In this document: in pieces, positions 16,000 to 24,752 of the stretch
How positions within the stretch are numbered: position 1 is the stretch's first letter
Layout of the letters: each line of letters begins with the position of its first letter
NCBI GenBank assembly: GCA_022799355.1
Contig: JAAWOG010000021.1
Coordinates: 1-49,901, forward strand
Direction: 5' to 3'
Length of the DNA stretch: 49,901 nucleotides
DNA from: Lachnospiraceae bacterium
GTDB lineage: Bacteria; Bacillota; Clostridia; Lachnospirales; Lachnospiraceae
Notes under the pieces: generated by a model
Databases searched by the model: none
Told to the model about the DNA's origin: nothing
The model's input: only the letters and a program-made list of their open reading frames with translations
Translations under genes and position numbers: made by a program

Positions 16000-17025
16000 A
16001 TGAAAAGAAAACTGGTATTGGGATTAACACTGGCGGTATTGGCAGCAGGACTGGCGGGATGCGGGAACAGTGCGCCAAAGGAGGCAGGGACAGAGAGCGC
16101 GGCGAAGAGTGAAGAACTCTATTCCATGGTAGTGTTTACAAAAGGGGCGGAATATTTTAACTGGTGCTATGCGGGAGCAAAGGATGCGGCGGCTTCCATA
16201 GGCAGCCATATTACGGTGGAATTGCAGGGACCGGCAGAGTGGGATGCATCCCTGGAGGCCCGCGCGGTGGAACAGGTTACGGCAAAGAATCCTGAGGGGA
16301 TACTGGTGGCATCGGCAGATGAGACTACATTAAATGCGGCGATAGGAAAGGCGTTGGATGCGGGAATTCCGGTTATCGGTTTTGACTCTGATGCATCAGA
16401 CAGCGGAAGACTGGCCTATGTGGGCACGGATAATTATGATTTTGGAGCGACAGCGGCGAAATCCATGGCGGAAATGCTGGGAGGAGAAGGAGAGGTTGCA
16501 ATCTGCATGGTACCCGGGGCGATCGCTCAGGAAGAGAGGGCGGAAGGATTCAAAAGCTGGCTTGCGGAAAATGCGCCCGATATCAAAGTGGTATCGGAAC
16601 TGAACGATGAAGGGGACGTTGCGAAATCGGAGACGGTATGTACGGCGCTGTTACAGTCAAATCCCAATATAAAGGGGATATTCAGTACACATGGATACGG
16701 AGCGCCGGGAGCTGCGGCTGCGGCAAGAACATTGAATATGTTGGAAAATGTTGTTATAATAGGTAGTGATTACAGTTCGGCTGTGATCGAACTGCTCCAG
16801 TCGGGAGATGTGGAGGGAACGGTTGTGGATGATCCGTATCTGATTGGCTATGAGGCGTTTATGCTGGCATATGCCGCAGCCCATCCGACGGAGGTTCCGT
16901 CTGCGAATCCTCCCTTTGGCCATGTACCGCCCATTATTTATGGCGGAAGCCAGCTTCTGACAGGAGAGATGCTGAAAGATGAGGCTGTTCTGGCAAAATA
17001 CCAGAATCCGCCGGCTGTCAACTAG
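16000..17025 (+). CDS. RbsB-type substrate-binding lipoprotein
   Basis: A 341-aa protein with a clear lipoprotein signal (LAAGLAGC, lipidated Cys at residue 21), then a periplasmic-binding-protein type 1 fold. Seen: VVFTKGAEYFNWCYAGAKDA, the ARAVEQVTAKNPEGILV block, PVIGFDSDASDSGRLAYVGT and the late GTVVDDPYLIGYEAF region, the usual two-lobe pattern of ribose/galactose-type receptors. Its ligand may be a sugar or sugar-like compound. The adjacent creatinase-fold enzyme raises the possibility of an amide- or guanidino-containing ligand. It has a strong ribosome site (CAAAGGAGG) and is probably the most highly translated gene of the operon. Confidence 0.93.
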   Translation: MKRKLVLGLTLAVLAAGLAGCGNSAPKEAGTESAAKSEELYSMVVFTKGAEYFNWCYAGAKDAAASIGSHITVELQGPAEWDASLEARAVEQVTAKNPEGILVASADETTLNAAIGKALDAGIPVIGFDSDASDSGRLAYVGTDNYDFGATAAKSMAEMLGGEGEVAICMVPGAIAQEERAEGFKSWLAENAPDIKVVSELNDEGDVAKSETVCTALLQSNPNIKGIFSTHGYGAPGAAAAARTLNMLENVVIIGSDYSSAVIELLQSGDVEGTVVDDPYLIGYEAFMLAYAAAHPTEVPSANPPFGHVPPIIYGGSQLLTGEMLKDEAVLAKYQNPPAVN

Positions 17026-17047
17026 AAAAGAATGAGCAGGTAAGCAT

Positions 17048-18214
17048 ATGGAATGTCTTGACATTATGGATATCAAACAGAATAATATCAAAAGCATTAT
17101 GAAGGTCCTCAGGGAAAGTGATGCGCAGTCGGGAATGACTAAGAAGGAGATAGCGGACCGGACAGGCTTAAGTTTTGCGACGGTATCCAATCTGTGTAAC
17201 GAGTTACTGGAGAGATGTGTTGTGGAATCGGTAAAGCGGGATGCGGCTTCGGTGGGAAGGACTCCGTTTTCCGTAAGCTTTGCTTATAATCGGTTCCGCA
17301 CCATATGCCTGAATCTGCAGATGCAGGCAGTGCTGCGCATGGCGATACTGAATGCCAGGAATGAGATGATATTCTGCAGACTGTATGATATTGCGGAGTT
17401 GAGTACGCCGGGGGAGGTTATTCGGTTTGCGAAAAACAAGTTTGATGAATATGTGCAGGAAGAGGGAAATACGGATTGTACATATATCGGAGTCGGCGCA
17501 GCCGTATCAGGGATTTTTGATCTGGCCACCCAGACGCTGGTAAACTGCGCGGTAAAAATGTATGATGGTGTTCGGCTGAAAGAGATTGTGGAGCGGGAAT
17601 TCGGCCTTCCGGGATATGTGGATAATGAATCTAATCTGTGTGCGCTGAGTTTGAAGAACCGGATTCCGGATTGTAAAAATCTTGTCTATCTGCACTTTTC
17701 GGAAGGCGTCGGCGTCGGAATTATCTGCAACGGTTCACTTCTCAAAGGGCATCACGGGTATGGCGGTGAGGTATCCTATATTCCGATCGGAGATAAGAGC
17801 AGATATTGCAGGGAATGTGATACCTATGGGTGTATCGAGAATGACCTTTCGGTGCCCGGCATTGTGAGGAATTATTTCGGAGTGGAAAGAAAAGATACGC
17901 TGGAGGCATGGAAAGAATTTACGGAGGCGGCGGCAAGAGGGGAGGAGCACGCGGTTTCCCAGGTAAGTTCGATTGCAGGGTATCTGGGGGAACTGATAGC
18001 GCTGTTGATCTTTATCATGGATCCGGAATATGTATATGTAGGAGGGGAACTGGCACAGATCTATGACACGCTTTTTCCTGACATGAATAAGGTTATACAA
18101 AAGAAATGTTTTTTATATGGAAACAGAAAAGTAAATATTGTAAAGGATATCCAGAGTGATATGACGATCAATTCAGGTATCAATGAGTTTATTTATTCGC
18201 ATTGGAGAGTATGA
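17048..18214 (+). CDS. ROK-family transcriptional regulator
   Basis: A 388-aa protein with an N-terminal winged helix (MTKKEIADRTGLSFATVSN, about residues 32-50) and a C-terminal ROK domain. The ROK half has VDNESNLCALS (about 193-203) and a zinc-site-like CRECDTYGCIE (about 254-264). The usual N-terminal ATP loop DxGGT is not seen, so this is a regulator (NagC/XylR type) rather than a sugar kinase. It lies 22 bp after the binding-protein gene at the end of the operon and probably represses the 11193 promoter until the imported ligand or its product binds. The operator cannot be assigned from sequence. Confidence 0.88.
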   Translation: MECLDIMDIKQNNIKSIMKVLRESDAQSGMTKKEIADRTGLSFATVSNLCNELLERCVVESVKRDAASVGRTPFSVSFAYNRFRTICLNLQMQAVLRMAILNARNEMIFCRLYDIAELSTPGEVIRFAKNKFDEYVQEEGNTDCTYIGVGAAVSGIFDLATQTLVNCAVKMYDGVRLKEIVEREFGLPGYVDNESNLCALSLKNRIPDCKNLVYLHFSEGVGVGIICNGSLLKGHHGYGGEVSYIPIGDKSRYCRECDTYGCIENDLSVPGIVRNYFGVERKDTLEAWKEFTEAAARGEEHAVSQVSSIAGYLGELIALLIFIMDPEYVYVGGELAQIYDTLFPDMNKVIQKKCFLYGNRKVNIVKDIQSDMTINSGINEFIYSHWRV

Positions 18215-18259
18215 ATTTCTGCCGATTTTGAAATGATAAATGCATAATTCATAAAATGA

Positions 18260-18288
18260 TGTACAAATCGATTTTTTTCATGTACAAT
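18260..18288 (+). promoter_or_regulatory. putative promoter of the GGDEF gene
   Basis: TGTACA (18260-18265) and TACAAT (18283-18288), 17-bp spacer. It lies before all plausible starts of the next gene except the uppermost. Confidence 0.5.
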
Positions 18289-18390
18289 AGTGTTGTAAGA
18301 ATGAAAAAAGATCCTGTGAATCAATATATCATGCAGTTTGCGTTACACCGGAATATTGTGGCATGGATGCAGTGCGGTGGGAGAATGAGT

Positions 18391-19395
18391 ATGACGGAAA
18401 AAGAAATCGGCAGACAGAATGGTTCTCTGGAATCTATTCTGATAGAGAGTATTCATACACTCGTATATGAAAAGGATATTAATGAGGCGCTGAATTGTTT
18501 TCTTCGGACAATATGTGGGTTTTATCAGGCAGAGAGAGGCTATATTTTTGAATTGGATGAAAAACGCCAGTTTGCGGATAATACATTTGAGTGGTGTGCC
18601 GAAGGCGTTGAAACCGAAAAAAACAGACTGCAGGGAGTCCCCGTAAGCATCTTGTCCAACTGGATGAAAAGATTCAGAGAGGCAGGCGGATTTTATATAA
18701 AGGAACTGGAAGCGGATGTTCCCCAGGACAGGGCTGATTTTGAGATATTAAAAAGCCAGGGGATCAACAGCCTGATGGCAGCCCCTCTTTTGCGGGATGA
18801 TGAGATCGTGGGCTTTCTCGGTGTGGATAATCCGGCTGAGCATATAGGTGATATGGCGATGCTTCGTTCCGTGGCGGACTTTGTGACAGCGGATCTGGAG
18901 AAGCGCAGGCTGATAGAAGAACTGCGCCGGGTGGGCTGTATCGATATGCTGACAGGACTGAAAAACCGGAATGAATATATCAGACGGCTGAATGAACTGA
19001 AAAACACAAAGCTGAACGCATTGGGCATTACCTTTATCGATATTAACGGTTTGAAGCTGATCAATGATACATATGGGCATGAGTGCGGTGACGATGTGAT
19101 CCGGGAAACCGCGGAATGCATCAGAAAATTCGCGCCGGAGAGAGCTTACCGGATCGGCGGAGATGAGTTTATCATTTTCTGGGAGAACGTTGAAGAGGCG
19201 GAATTCTATGAAAAAGTAGAAAAGATGAAAACGGAATTTAAAGTGGGGCATGAATACAGTATTTCGATGGGCAATGTCTGGCAGGAAGGGAATGTTGATA
19301 TAGAACAGCAGGTAAAGAAGGCGGATACCTCGATGTATGAGGCGAAGCAGGCACATTACCAGAACGAGAACCATGACAGACGGAAACGGAGTTAA
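18391..19395 (+). CDS. GAF-GGDEF diguanylate cyclase
   Basis: A 334-aa protein starting at ATG 18391, 7 bp after GGGAG; the longer frame from 18256 would begin before the predicted transcription start. Residues about 25-170 form a GAF-like sensor (YQAERGYIFELDE, SLMAAPLLRDDEIVGFLGVD). Residues about 185-325 form a GGDEF domain with the intact motif RIGGDEFIIF (about 255) and the upstream DMLTGLKNRNEY. It should make cyclic di-GMP in response to a signal bound by GAF. No RxxD inhibitory site is obvious at the usual place. There is no membrane segment, so it is cytoplasmic. It is transcribed separately from the ABC operon and ends at a strong terminator. Confidence 0.9.
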   Translation: MTEKEIGRQNGSLESILIESIHTLVYEKDINEALNCFLRTICGFYQAERGYIFELDEKRQFADNTFEWCAEGVETEKNRLQGVPVSILSNWMKRFREAGGFYIKELEADVPQDRADFEILKSQGINSLMAAPLLRDDEIVGFLGVDNPAEHIGDMAMLRSVADFVTADLEKRRLIEELRRVGCIDMLTGLKNRNEYIRRLNELKNTKLNALGITFIDINGLKLINDTYGHECGDDVIRETAECIRKFAPERAYRIGGDEFIIFWENVEEAEFYEKVEKMKTEFKVGHEYSISMGNVWQEGNVDIEQQVKKADTSMYEAKQAHYQNENHDRRKRS

Positions 19396-19424
19396 AAAAG
19401 CGCCGCGTGTGCGGCGTTTTTTTA
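19393..19424. terminator. bidirectional intrinsic terminator
   Basis: GCGCCGC-GTGT-GCGGCGT is flanked by AAAAAA on the left and TTTTTTT on the right, so it can end both the GGDEF gene and the convergent ABC operon. Confidence 0.9.
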
Positions 19425-20261
19425 ATCCAGATTTAATTTCCGGGTGATAATATAGTGACAAATAAAATACATGGCAAAGCACATACCGGCTGTGGCAAGA
19501 AGGGAAACCGACATAAAAAGTATCCAGGTTCCGCTGCTGATGCTTTTGGTGTCATAGTACAGGTACACATCGGAGATCGGCAGGGTGATAAGCTGGCGGA
19601 ATATTCTGACCACAAAACGGAGTACGAAATAGGAAATGATGGCGCCGCCAATCTTATGTTTATGAAAAAGCTGTCCCACACAGATACAGGTATGTATAAA
19701 AAGTATATCAAACAGAAGACCGCAGATTCCCATCAGCAAGAGCCAGATCAAAATCAGCGGAAGAGGGATGATAAAATATTCCTGCATCCATTCCATAGAA
19801 ATTAATTCGGTAAACAGATCAAAAAATTCCTGAAAAAACTGCACAATACCCGTATCTGCGATATAAGCTACGGCGATGAAGGCGATTCCGAAAATACTCA
19901 GACAGATACAGATGGTGGATATCAGCCTCCAGCATGCCGCCACGAGTATTTTAGAGAGCAGAAGCTCGGAGGGTTTTACCGGCAGGGTAAACATCAGATA
20001 CCCTTCATCCGTAAAGAAATTTCTGTAAAAGCGGACTGCGGTGCATATCGTAATGCAGATGGAAACCGCCGCCAGAGTAAAGATGTAAGCCAGGATGATA
20101 AGGCCGGAAAACAGTTCGACAAAAATATTGTAGCTCTGATCCCAGAAGGATGTCATAAAAGTTGTCATAATGATTATCGTAAAGACAGCGAGCAGAATCA
20201 TGGCTATCGTAGGGGCAAGGGAAAAACTCTTAAATTCCTGTTTGAATAATTTTTTTAACAT
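19422..20261 (-). CDS. ABC-2 type transporter permease
   Basis: A 279-aa membrane protein starting MLKKLFKQEFKSF, with about six hydrophobic segments. Between TM2 and TM3 it has the loop FYRNFFTDEGYLMFTLPVKPSELLLSK (read as two stretches), typical of ABC-2 permeases of small exporters in Clostridia. The coding sequence overlaps the end of the ATPase gene by 7 bases. It forms the membrane half of an exporter or of a membrane-stress complex like YtrBCDEF/EcsAB. The substrate is unknown. Confidence 0.85.
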   Translation of the reverse strand: MLKKLFKQEFKSFSLAPTIAMILLAVFTIIIMTTFMTSFWDQSYNIFVELFSGLIILAYIFTLAAVSICITICTAVRFYRNFFTDEGYLMFTLPVKPSELLLSKILVAACWRLISTICICLSIFGIAFIAVAYIADTGIVQFFQEFFDLFTELISMEWMQEYFIIPLPLILIWLLLMGICGLLFDILFIHTCICVGQLFHKHKIGGAIISYFVLRFVVRIFRQLITLPISDVYLYYDTKSISSGTWILFMSVSLLATAGMCFAMYFICHYIITRKLNLD

Positions 20262-20965
20262 GCAAATACCTCCCGGAAATAAGCGTCTACCGTTTTGCCG
20301 TGCGCCCTGCGTACCGCTTCTGCAGGGGCGTGCATGATAGCCTGCCCATAACGGATAAAGATGACCTCGTCCAGAACCGCCTCGATATCTGTGATCAGAT
20401 GGGTGGAGAGCAGAATAGAGGACTGGTGGGTATAATTTGTCATAATCGTATGCAGGATATAGTCCCGGGCGGCGGGATCTACACCGGCGATCGGTTCATC
20501 CAGTATATAAAGCTGCGCCTGCCTGCTCATCACAAGGATAAGCTGGATTTTTTCCTTTGTGCCCTTAGAGAGCGTTTTTAACTGCGCAGCAGGCGGGATG
20601 GCCAGTATCTCCAGCATATTGTAGGCGCGTTCTATGGAAAAGTCCTGATAAAACTGCGCAAAAAAGGAAATGATATCTTTGACCTTCATACCGGGAGGCA
20701 GATAAGTGCGCTCCGGCAGATAGGAGATGACGGCCTTGGAAGCCGGTCCCGGAGGAGCTCCGTTGATCAGCACCTTTCCGCCGGTGGGGGTAAGGAGCCC
20801 GTTTATCATTTTTATCAGTGTTGTTTTTCCGCTCCCATTGGGGCCGAGAAGCCCGATGATGCGCCCTCTGGGGATGATCAGATTCATCTGATTGACGGCC
20901 AGCTTGGAGCCGTTATACACTTTCGTCAGTCCCTGAATTTCCACAAGTGGTTTTGATAGATCCAT
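20255..20965 (-). CDS. ABC transporter ATP-binding protein
   Basis: A 236-aa single nucleotide-binding domain. Seen: Walker A GPNGSGKTTL (about residue 41), signature TLSKGTKEK in place of LSGGQ, as in CcmA/YxlF-type exporters, and Walker B LYILDEPIAGVD. The start ATG 20965 is preceded by GGGGTAAAAA. It heads a two-gene operon with the permease. A promoter and a palindromic operator lie just upstream; many such operons are controlled by a GntR/YtrA-type repressor, but none is encoded alongside here. Confidence 0.92.
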   Translation of the reverse strand: MDLSKPLVEIQGLTKVYNGSKLAVNQMNLIIPRGRIIGLLGPNGSGKTTLIKMINGLLTPTGGKVLINGAPPGPASKAVISYLPERTYLPPGMKVKDIISFFAQFYQDFSIERAYNMLEILAIPPAAQLKTLSKGTKEKIQLILVMSRQAQLYILDEPIAGVDPAARDYILHTIMTNYTHQSSILLSTHLITDIEAVLDEVIFIRYGQAIMHAPAEAVRRAHGKTVDAYFREVFAC

Positions 20966-21003
20966 ATTTTTTACCCCGTGTTATATAAAATCCGTTTCCG
21001 ATC

Positions 21004-21022
21004 AATAAGTGATCGACTTATT
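21004..21022. promoter_or_regulatory. palindromic operator candidate
   Basis: AATAAGT and ACTTATT flank GATCG, a perfect 7-bp inverted repeat. It sits immediately downstream of the -10 box of the minus-strand ABC promoter, over the expected transcription start, a classic repressor position. Confidence 0.55.
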
Positions 21023-21024
21023 TC

Positions 21025-21053
21025 AGTATAACTCTTATTTGGAGTTTATACAA
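21025..21053 (-). promoter_or_regulatory. putative sigma-A promoter of the ABC exporter operon
   Basis: On the minus strand TTGTAT (21053-21048) and TATACT (21030-21025), 17-bp spacer. Confidence 0.65.
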
Positions 21054-21131
21054 TAAAAATTCAATCCTACATTCTTGGTTGCGAAAGTGAGAGCCCTGAT
21101 ATATACTTATGAACAGAGGGATGACAGAGAT

Positions 21132-24100
21132 ATGAGAGAGGTTATAGACAGAATTTCAGAAGGAAAATTTGAATATGACAGAGGCGGGCTGGAATTTTCC
21201 GAGAGCAGAATAGAGATCAGGATATCCGCGGGAGAGGACTGTGAGGGAAGTTTTACGCTGTCTGGGAAGCAGGGACATATCACAAAGGGATTTGTGTATG
21301 CTTCCGACGGCAGAATGGAATGTCTGACAAAGGAATTTTTGGGTACCTGTGAGGAGATCGGTTACAAATTTCACGGCAGGGGCATGGAAACCGGTGATGT
21401 GCTGCAGGGAAATTTTTATGTGGTCAGCAACCGGGGGGAATATGCGCTGCCTTTTGTGGTGATGGTATCCCGCCCTGCTGTTTCCGCCAGTCTGGGGGAT
21501 ATGAAAAACCTGTTTCATTTTGCGAATCTGGCAAAAAGCAACTGGGAGGAAGCGGTACAGCTTTTTTATGATCCCGGATTCGAGGTGCTCTTTGAGGGGA
21601 GCGACAGAAAGTATAAAAATCTGTATCGCGGGCTTTCGAAATATGACGGGAATGAAAGAAATGTGGAAGAGTTCCTGATTGCCATTCATAAAAAGCAGAA
21701 GATAAATTATATTATTGATGAGGATAAACTGCGGTTTGAGGATGTGGTGGACGGTATTGGACGCCATGAAGTGATCCTTACGAAGAACGGATGGGGCTAT
21801 ACCCATCTGCATGTGGAAGTAAAGGGGGCTTTTCTTTCCGTAGACAAGATACTTTTAAACGATGATGATTTTCTCGGGGACCGCTGTCTGTTTTACTACT
21901 ATGTGGATAAGGATAAGCTGCATAAAGGCATTAACTATGGCTGTCTGCGCTTTTACAACAGTTTTATGGAGACTTCCGTCCCTGTAGAAGTAAAAGTGGA
22001 GGACGAAGCGTATAAGCAGGGACAGCTTCTTCGGAAAAAGCAGGAATTGCTGGTCAGAATCATGGAGTATTACGGTGCTTTCCGGATGAAGAAGATCAGC
22101 ACAAGGACCTGGCTTTCCAAAAATTATGAGATTATGGAAAACTGGGTGGAGGCGGATGATGCCGATCCGGAGCCGAAGCTTTACAGAGCGCACCTTCTGA
22201 TCACGGAGGGCAGGGTGAATGAGGCGGGGATGGTGCTGGACCAGGCGCGGAACGCCATTATGCAGAGCAGGGATATGGATAACGCGGTGTGGTGTTATTA
22301 TCTGTATCTGAGTACATTGCGGGGAAAAGATGAACATTACGTCAATAAGATTGCGGAGGAGGTTGCCTCTTCTTATGAAAAGGAACCGGATAACTGGCGG
22401 CTTGGCTGGCTGCTTCTTTATCTTGCACCGGAATACGGCATGTCCTATGCGAAAAAATGGATGTTTATCAAAGAACAGTTCGAGCGCGGCTGCAACAGTC
22501 CGGTATTTTATATCGAAGCGCTTCTGCTGATCAAGGCGGAGCCTTCGTTGTTTATGGAACTGGGTGATTTTGAGATGCAGATGCTGCGCTATGCAGCAAA
22601 GCATGATCTGATGACAGATGAAATGATCATGCAGCTTCATTATCTTGTACCCAGAAAACAGGGCTGCGTGGAGGGGCTTTTAGCGGTGCTGAAAAAGAGC
22701 TATGAAAAGCGCCGGGATGAGGAGACGCTGCAAAATATCTGCACGCTGCTGATCAGAGGAAACAGGCGGGGAAAAGAAGAATTTCCCTGGTATGCCGCAG
22801 GGGTGGAGGCAAATTTAAGGATCACGAAATTATACGAGTATTTTATGTACAGTCTGGATATGGAAGAGCTGATCAGGCTGCCAAAAGTGATTTATATGTA
22901 CTTTGCCTACCACAATAATCTGGACTGGGAGAGAAGCGCCTATTTGTATGCTTCTTTGCTCAAAAACAGAGACGTCATGCCAGATCTGTATGAAAAGGAA
23001 TGGTACCATATTCAGGAATTTGTGGTACGGATGGTTCAAAAGGGGCTGATCGACCGTCATCTTGCCTACCTGTATAAAAAGGTGATTACGGGAGAGGTGA
23101 TGCTTGAGGAGGCGGGAGGAAAACTGGCGCCGCTGCTGTTTGCCACACAGATCAAAGTGGCGGATGAGAGGATGCGGAAGGTGATCCTGTTATATGCCCG
23201 GGAAGTGGAGGAAAAAAGCATTACCCTGACGGAAGGGCAGGCAATTGTGCCGATTTACGGAGAAGAGTACACGCTTTTGCTGGAAGATGGTGTGGGAAAC
23301 CGCTATGTGCCGGGGGAAGAGGTTTTGACAGAGCGGCTTTTTGTGGAGGATGAGCTTTTGCGGGAGGCACAGGAGCGGGATCTTGAGACCGTTTCGCTGC
23401 AGTTATATCTCTGCGGCGGGAATGCGGGGAATATTACCGATCAGAATATCAGGCGTTATGAAAGCCTTCTTGCCAGCGGGGAAGTGGCGCCGGATTATAA
23501 ACAGACCATGATTCCGGGGATGGCGCAGTTTTATTATGATAATGACAGAATGGAAGAACTGGATGCTTTTCTGGAGATGCTCTCCCCTTCCGTACTGGAT
23601 GCGGCGAGAAGAGGGGAGATGATGCGGTATCTGGTACTGCGGGAAAAGCTGGAAAAGGCGCTTGACTGGATACGGGAATACGGTGTCAACGGCGTGGAGC
23701 CGAAGATGCTTATGAGACTTTCTTCCAAAATCATACAGGCCTCTAACCAGGTGGAGGATAAAACGGTACTTTCCCTTTGTTACTACGCGTTTCAAAAGGG
23801 AAAGACGGATGTGGTAACGCTGGGATATCTGATGGAACATTATCAGGGAAATATAAAAAATCTGCGGGATATCTGGAAGGCGGCAGTCGAGAAAGGGATG
23901 GATGTACATAGTTTCAGCGAGAGAATATTGACGCAGATGTTATATTCCGGCTGTTTTGTGGGAGAGGTGGCGGAGATTTTTTCGGCGGCCATAGAACAGG
24001 ATGCGGATATTCCTCTGGAAAAAGCGTTTTTATCCCAGTGCTGTTATGATTATTTTGTCAAAGACAAGATGACGGAAGCCGTTATTTTTGAAGAACTGGA

Positions 24101-24698
24101 GCGGTTTATCCGGCTGGGTGAGCAGATGCAGAAGGTCTGTATGTTAGCGTATACCAGATACTATGCGGAAAACAGAAAGAAGCTTCACGGGGAGAGCAGG
24201 ACGATTCTGGAAAACTGTCTGTATCAGTTGGTGGAGGAAGGGGTTATGCTGCCCTATTTTCAGGAGTATATGGACATCTGTCCTTTTATGCGCCGTTTTT
24301 GTGATAAGACCGTATTAGAACACAGGACGGTTCCGGGGCGGAAATCATATCTGTATTATATGTTTGACCAGGAAGAAGGGGAAGACTATCATAAGACGGA
24401 GATGAAGGAAGTCTATGAGGGCGTATGCAGCAGTATGTTTGTGCTGTTTTTCGGGGAAAAGCTGCTTTATTATATTGTGGAAGAGTTTGAGGATGAATAT
24501 GGCTTTCATGAGGAGATCACCGGCAGCGGCAGCATTTCCCGGGGCGATATGGATGTGGATGTGCCGGGAAGCCGTTTTCATATACTGAATGATATTGTGA
24601 TAGCGGAGGCGCTGCAGGACTATAATACACTGGACAGTATGCTGCTGGAGTATGAGGAGACGGACGCCGTGCAGAGAGAGCTGTTTCGTATCAGGTGA
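21132..24698 (+). CDS. large beta-domain plus helical-repeat protein, DUF5717-like
   Basis: About 1188 aa from ATG 21132 (MREVIDRISEGKFEYD). The frame is open from TTG 21075, but the upstream 19 residues have no ribosome site. Residues about 1-310 are beta-rich and contain two similar modules: an EIRISAGEDCEGSFTLSG region followed by FHGRGMETGDVLQGNFYVVS, and a second VILTKNGWGYTHLHVEVKGAF block. They resemble Ig-like or carbohydrate-type sandwiches. The remaining ~870 residues are helical, with repeated short helix pairs of TPR/HEAT character (RAHLLITEGRVNEAGMVLDQ, and DLEEL-like pairs). There is no signal peptide, TM segment or catalytic motif. It matches my recollection of the Lachnospiraceae family DUF5717. 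It heads a four-gene cluster and is probably a scaffold. Function unknown. Confidence 0.8.
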   Translation: MREVIDRISEGKFEYDRGGLEFSESRIEIRISAGEDCEGSFTLSGKQGHITKGFVYASDGRMECLTKEFLGTCEEIGYKFHGRGMETGDVLQGNFYVVSNRGEYALPFVVMVSRPAVSASLGDMKNLFHFANLAKSNWEEAVQLFYDPGFEVLFEGSDRKYKNLYRGLSKYDGNERNVEEFLIAIHKKQKINYIIDEDKLRFEDVVDGIGRHEVILTKNGWGYTHLHVEVKGAFLSVDKILLNDDDFLGDRCLFYYYVDKDKLHKGINYGCLRFYNSFMETSVPVEVKVEDEAYKQGQLLRKKQELLVRIMEYYGAFRMKKISTRTWLSKNYEIMENWVEADDADPEPKLYRAHLLITEGRVNEAGMVLDQARNAIMQSRDMDNAVWCYYLYLSTLRGKDEHYVNKIAEEVASSYEKEPDNWRLGWLLLYLAPEYGMSYAKKWMFIKEQFERGCNSPVFYIEALLLIKAEPSLFMELGDFEMQMLRYAAKHDLMTDEMIMQLHYLVPRKQGCVEGLLAVLKKSYEKRRDEETLQNICTLLIRGNRRGKEEFPWYAAGVEANLRITKLYEYFMYSLDMEELIRLPKVIYMYFAYHNNLDWERSAYLYASLLKNRDVMPDLYEKEWYHIQEFVVRMVQKGLIDRHLAYLYKKVITGEVMLEEAGGKLAPLLFATQIKVADERMRKVILLYAREVEEKSITLTEGQAIVPIYGEEYTLLLEDGVGNRYVPGEEVLTERLFVEDELLREAQERDLETVSLQLYLCGGNAGNITDQNIRRYESLLASGEVAPDYKQTMIPGMAQFYYDNDRMEELDAFLEMLSPSVLDAARRGEMMRYLVLREKLEKALDWIREYGVNGVEPKMLMRLSSKIIQASNQVEDKTVLSLCYYAFQKGKTDVVTLGYLMEHYQGNIKNLRDIWKAAVEKGMDVHSFSERILTQMLYSGCFVGEVAEIFSAAIEQDADIPLEKAFLSQCCYDYFVKDKMTEAVIFEELERFIRLGEQMQKVCMLAYTRYYAENRKKLHGESRTILENCLYQLVEEGVMLPYFQEYMDICPFMRRFCDKTVLEHRTVPGRKSYLYYMFDQEEGEDYHKTEMKEVYEGVCSSMFVLFFGEKLLYYIVEEFEDEYGFHEEITGSGSISRGDMDVDVPGSRFHILNDIVIAEALQDYNTLDSMLLEYEETDAVQRELFRIR

Positions 24699-24752
24699 TA
24701 TGCCGGGGCGGCTGCCATGTAAAATTTAAGGGGAGAGAAGGAAAACCACAGG

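Noticed and set aside
17048-18214. ROK sugar kinase
   Set aside because: An N-terminal helix-turn-helix is present and the DxGGT ATP loop is not visible, so it is a regulator.
21855-22640. 261-residue antisense frame within the DUF5717-like gene
   Set aside because: Shadow frame with no start signal; the sense product has coherent domain structure.
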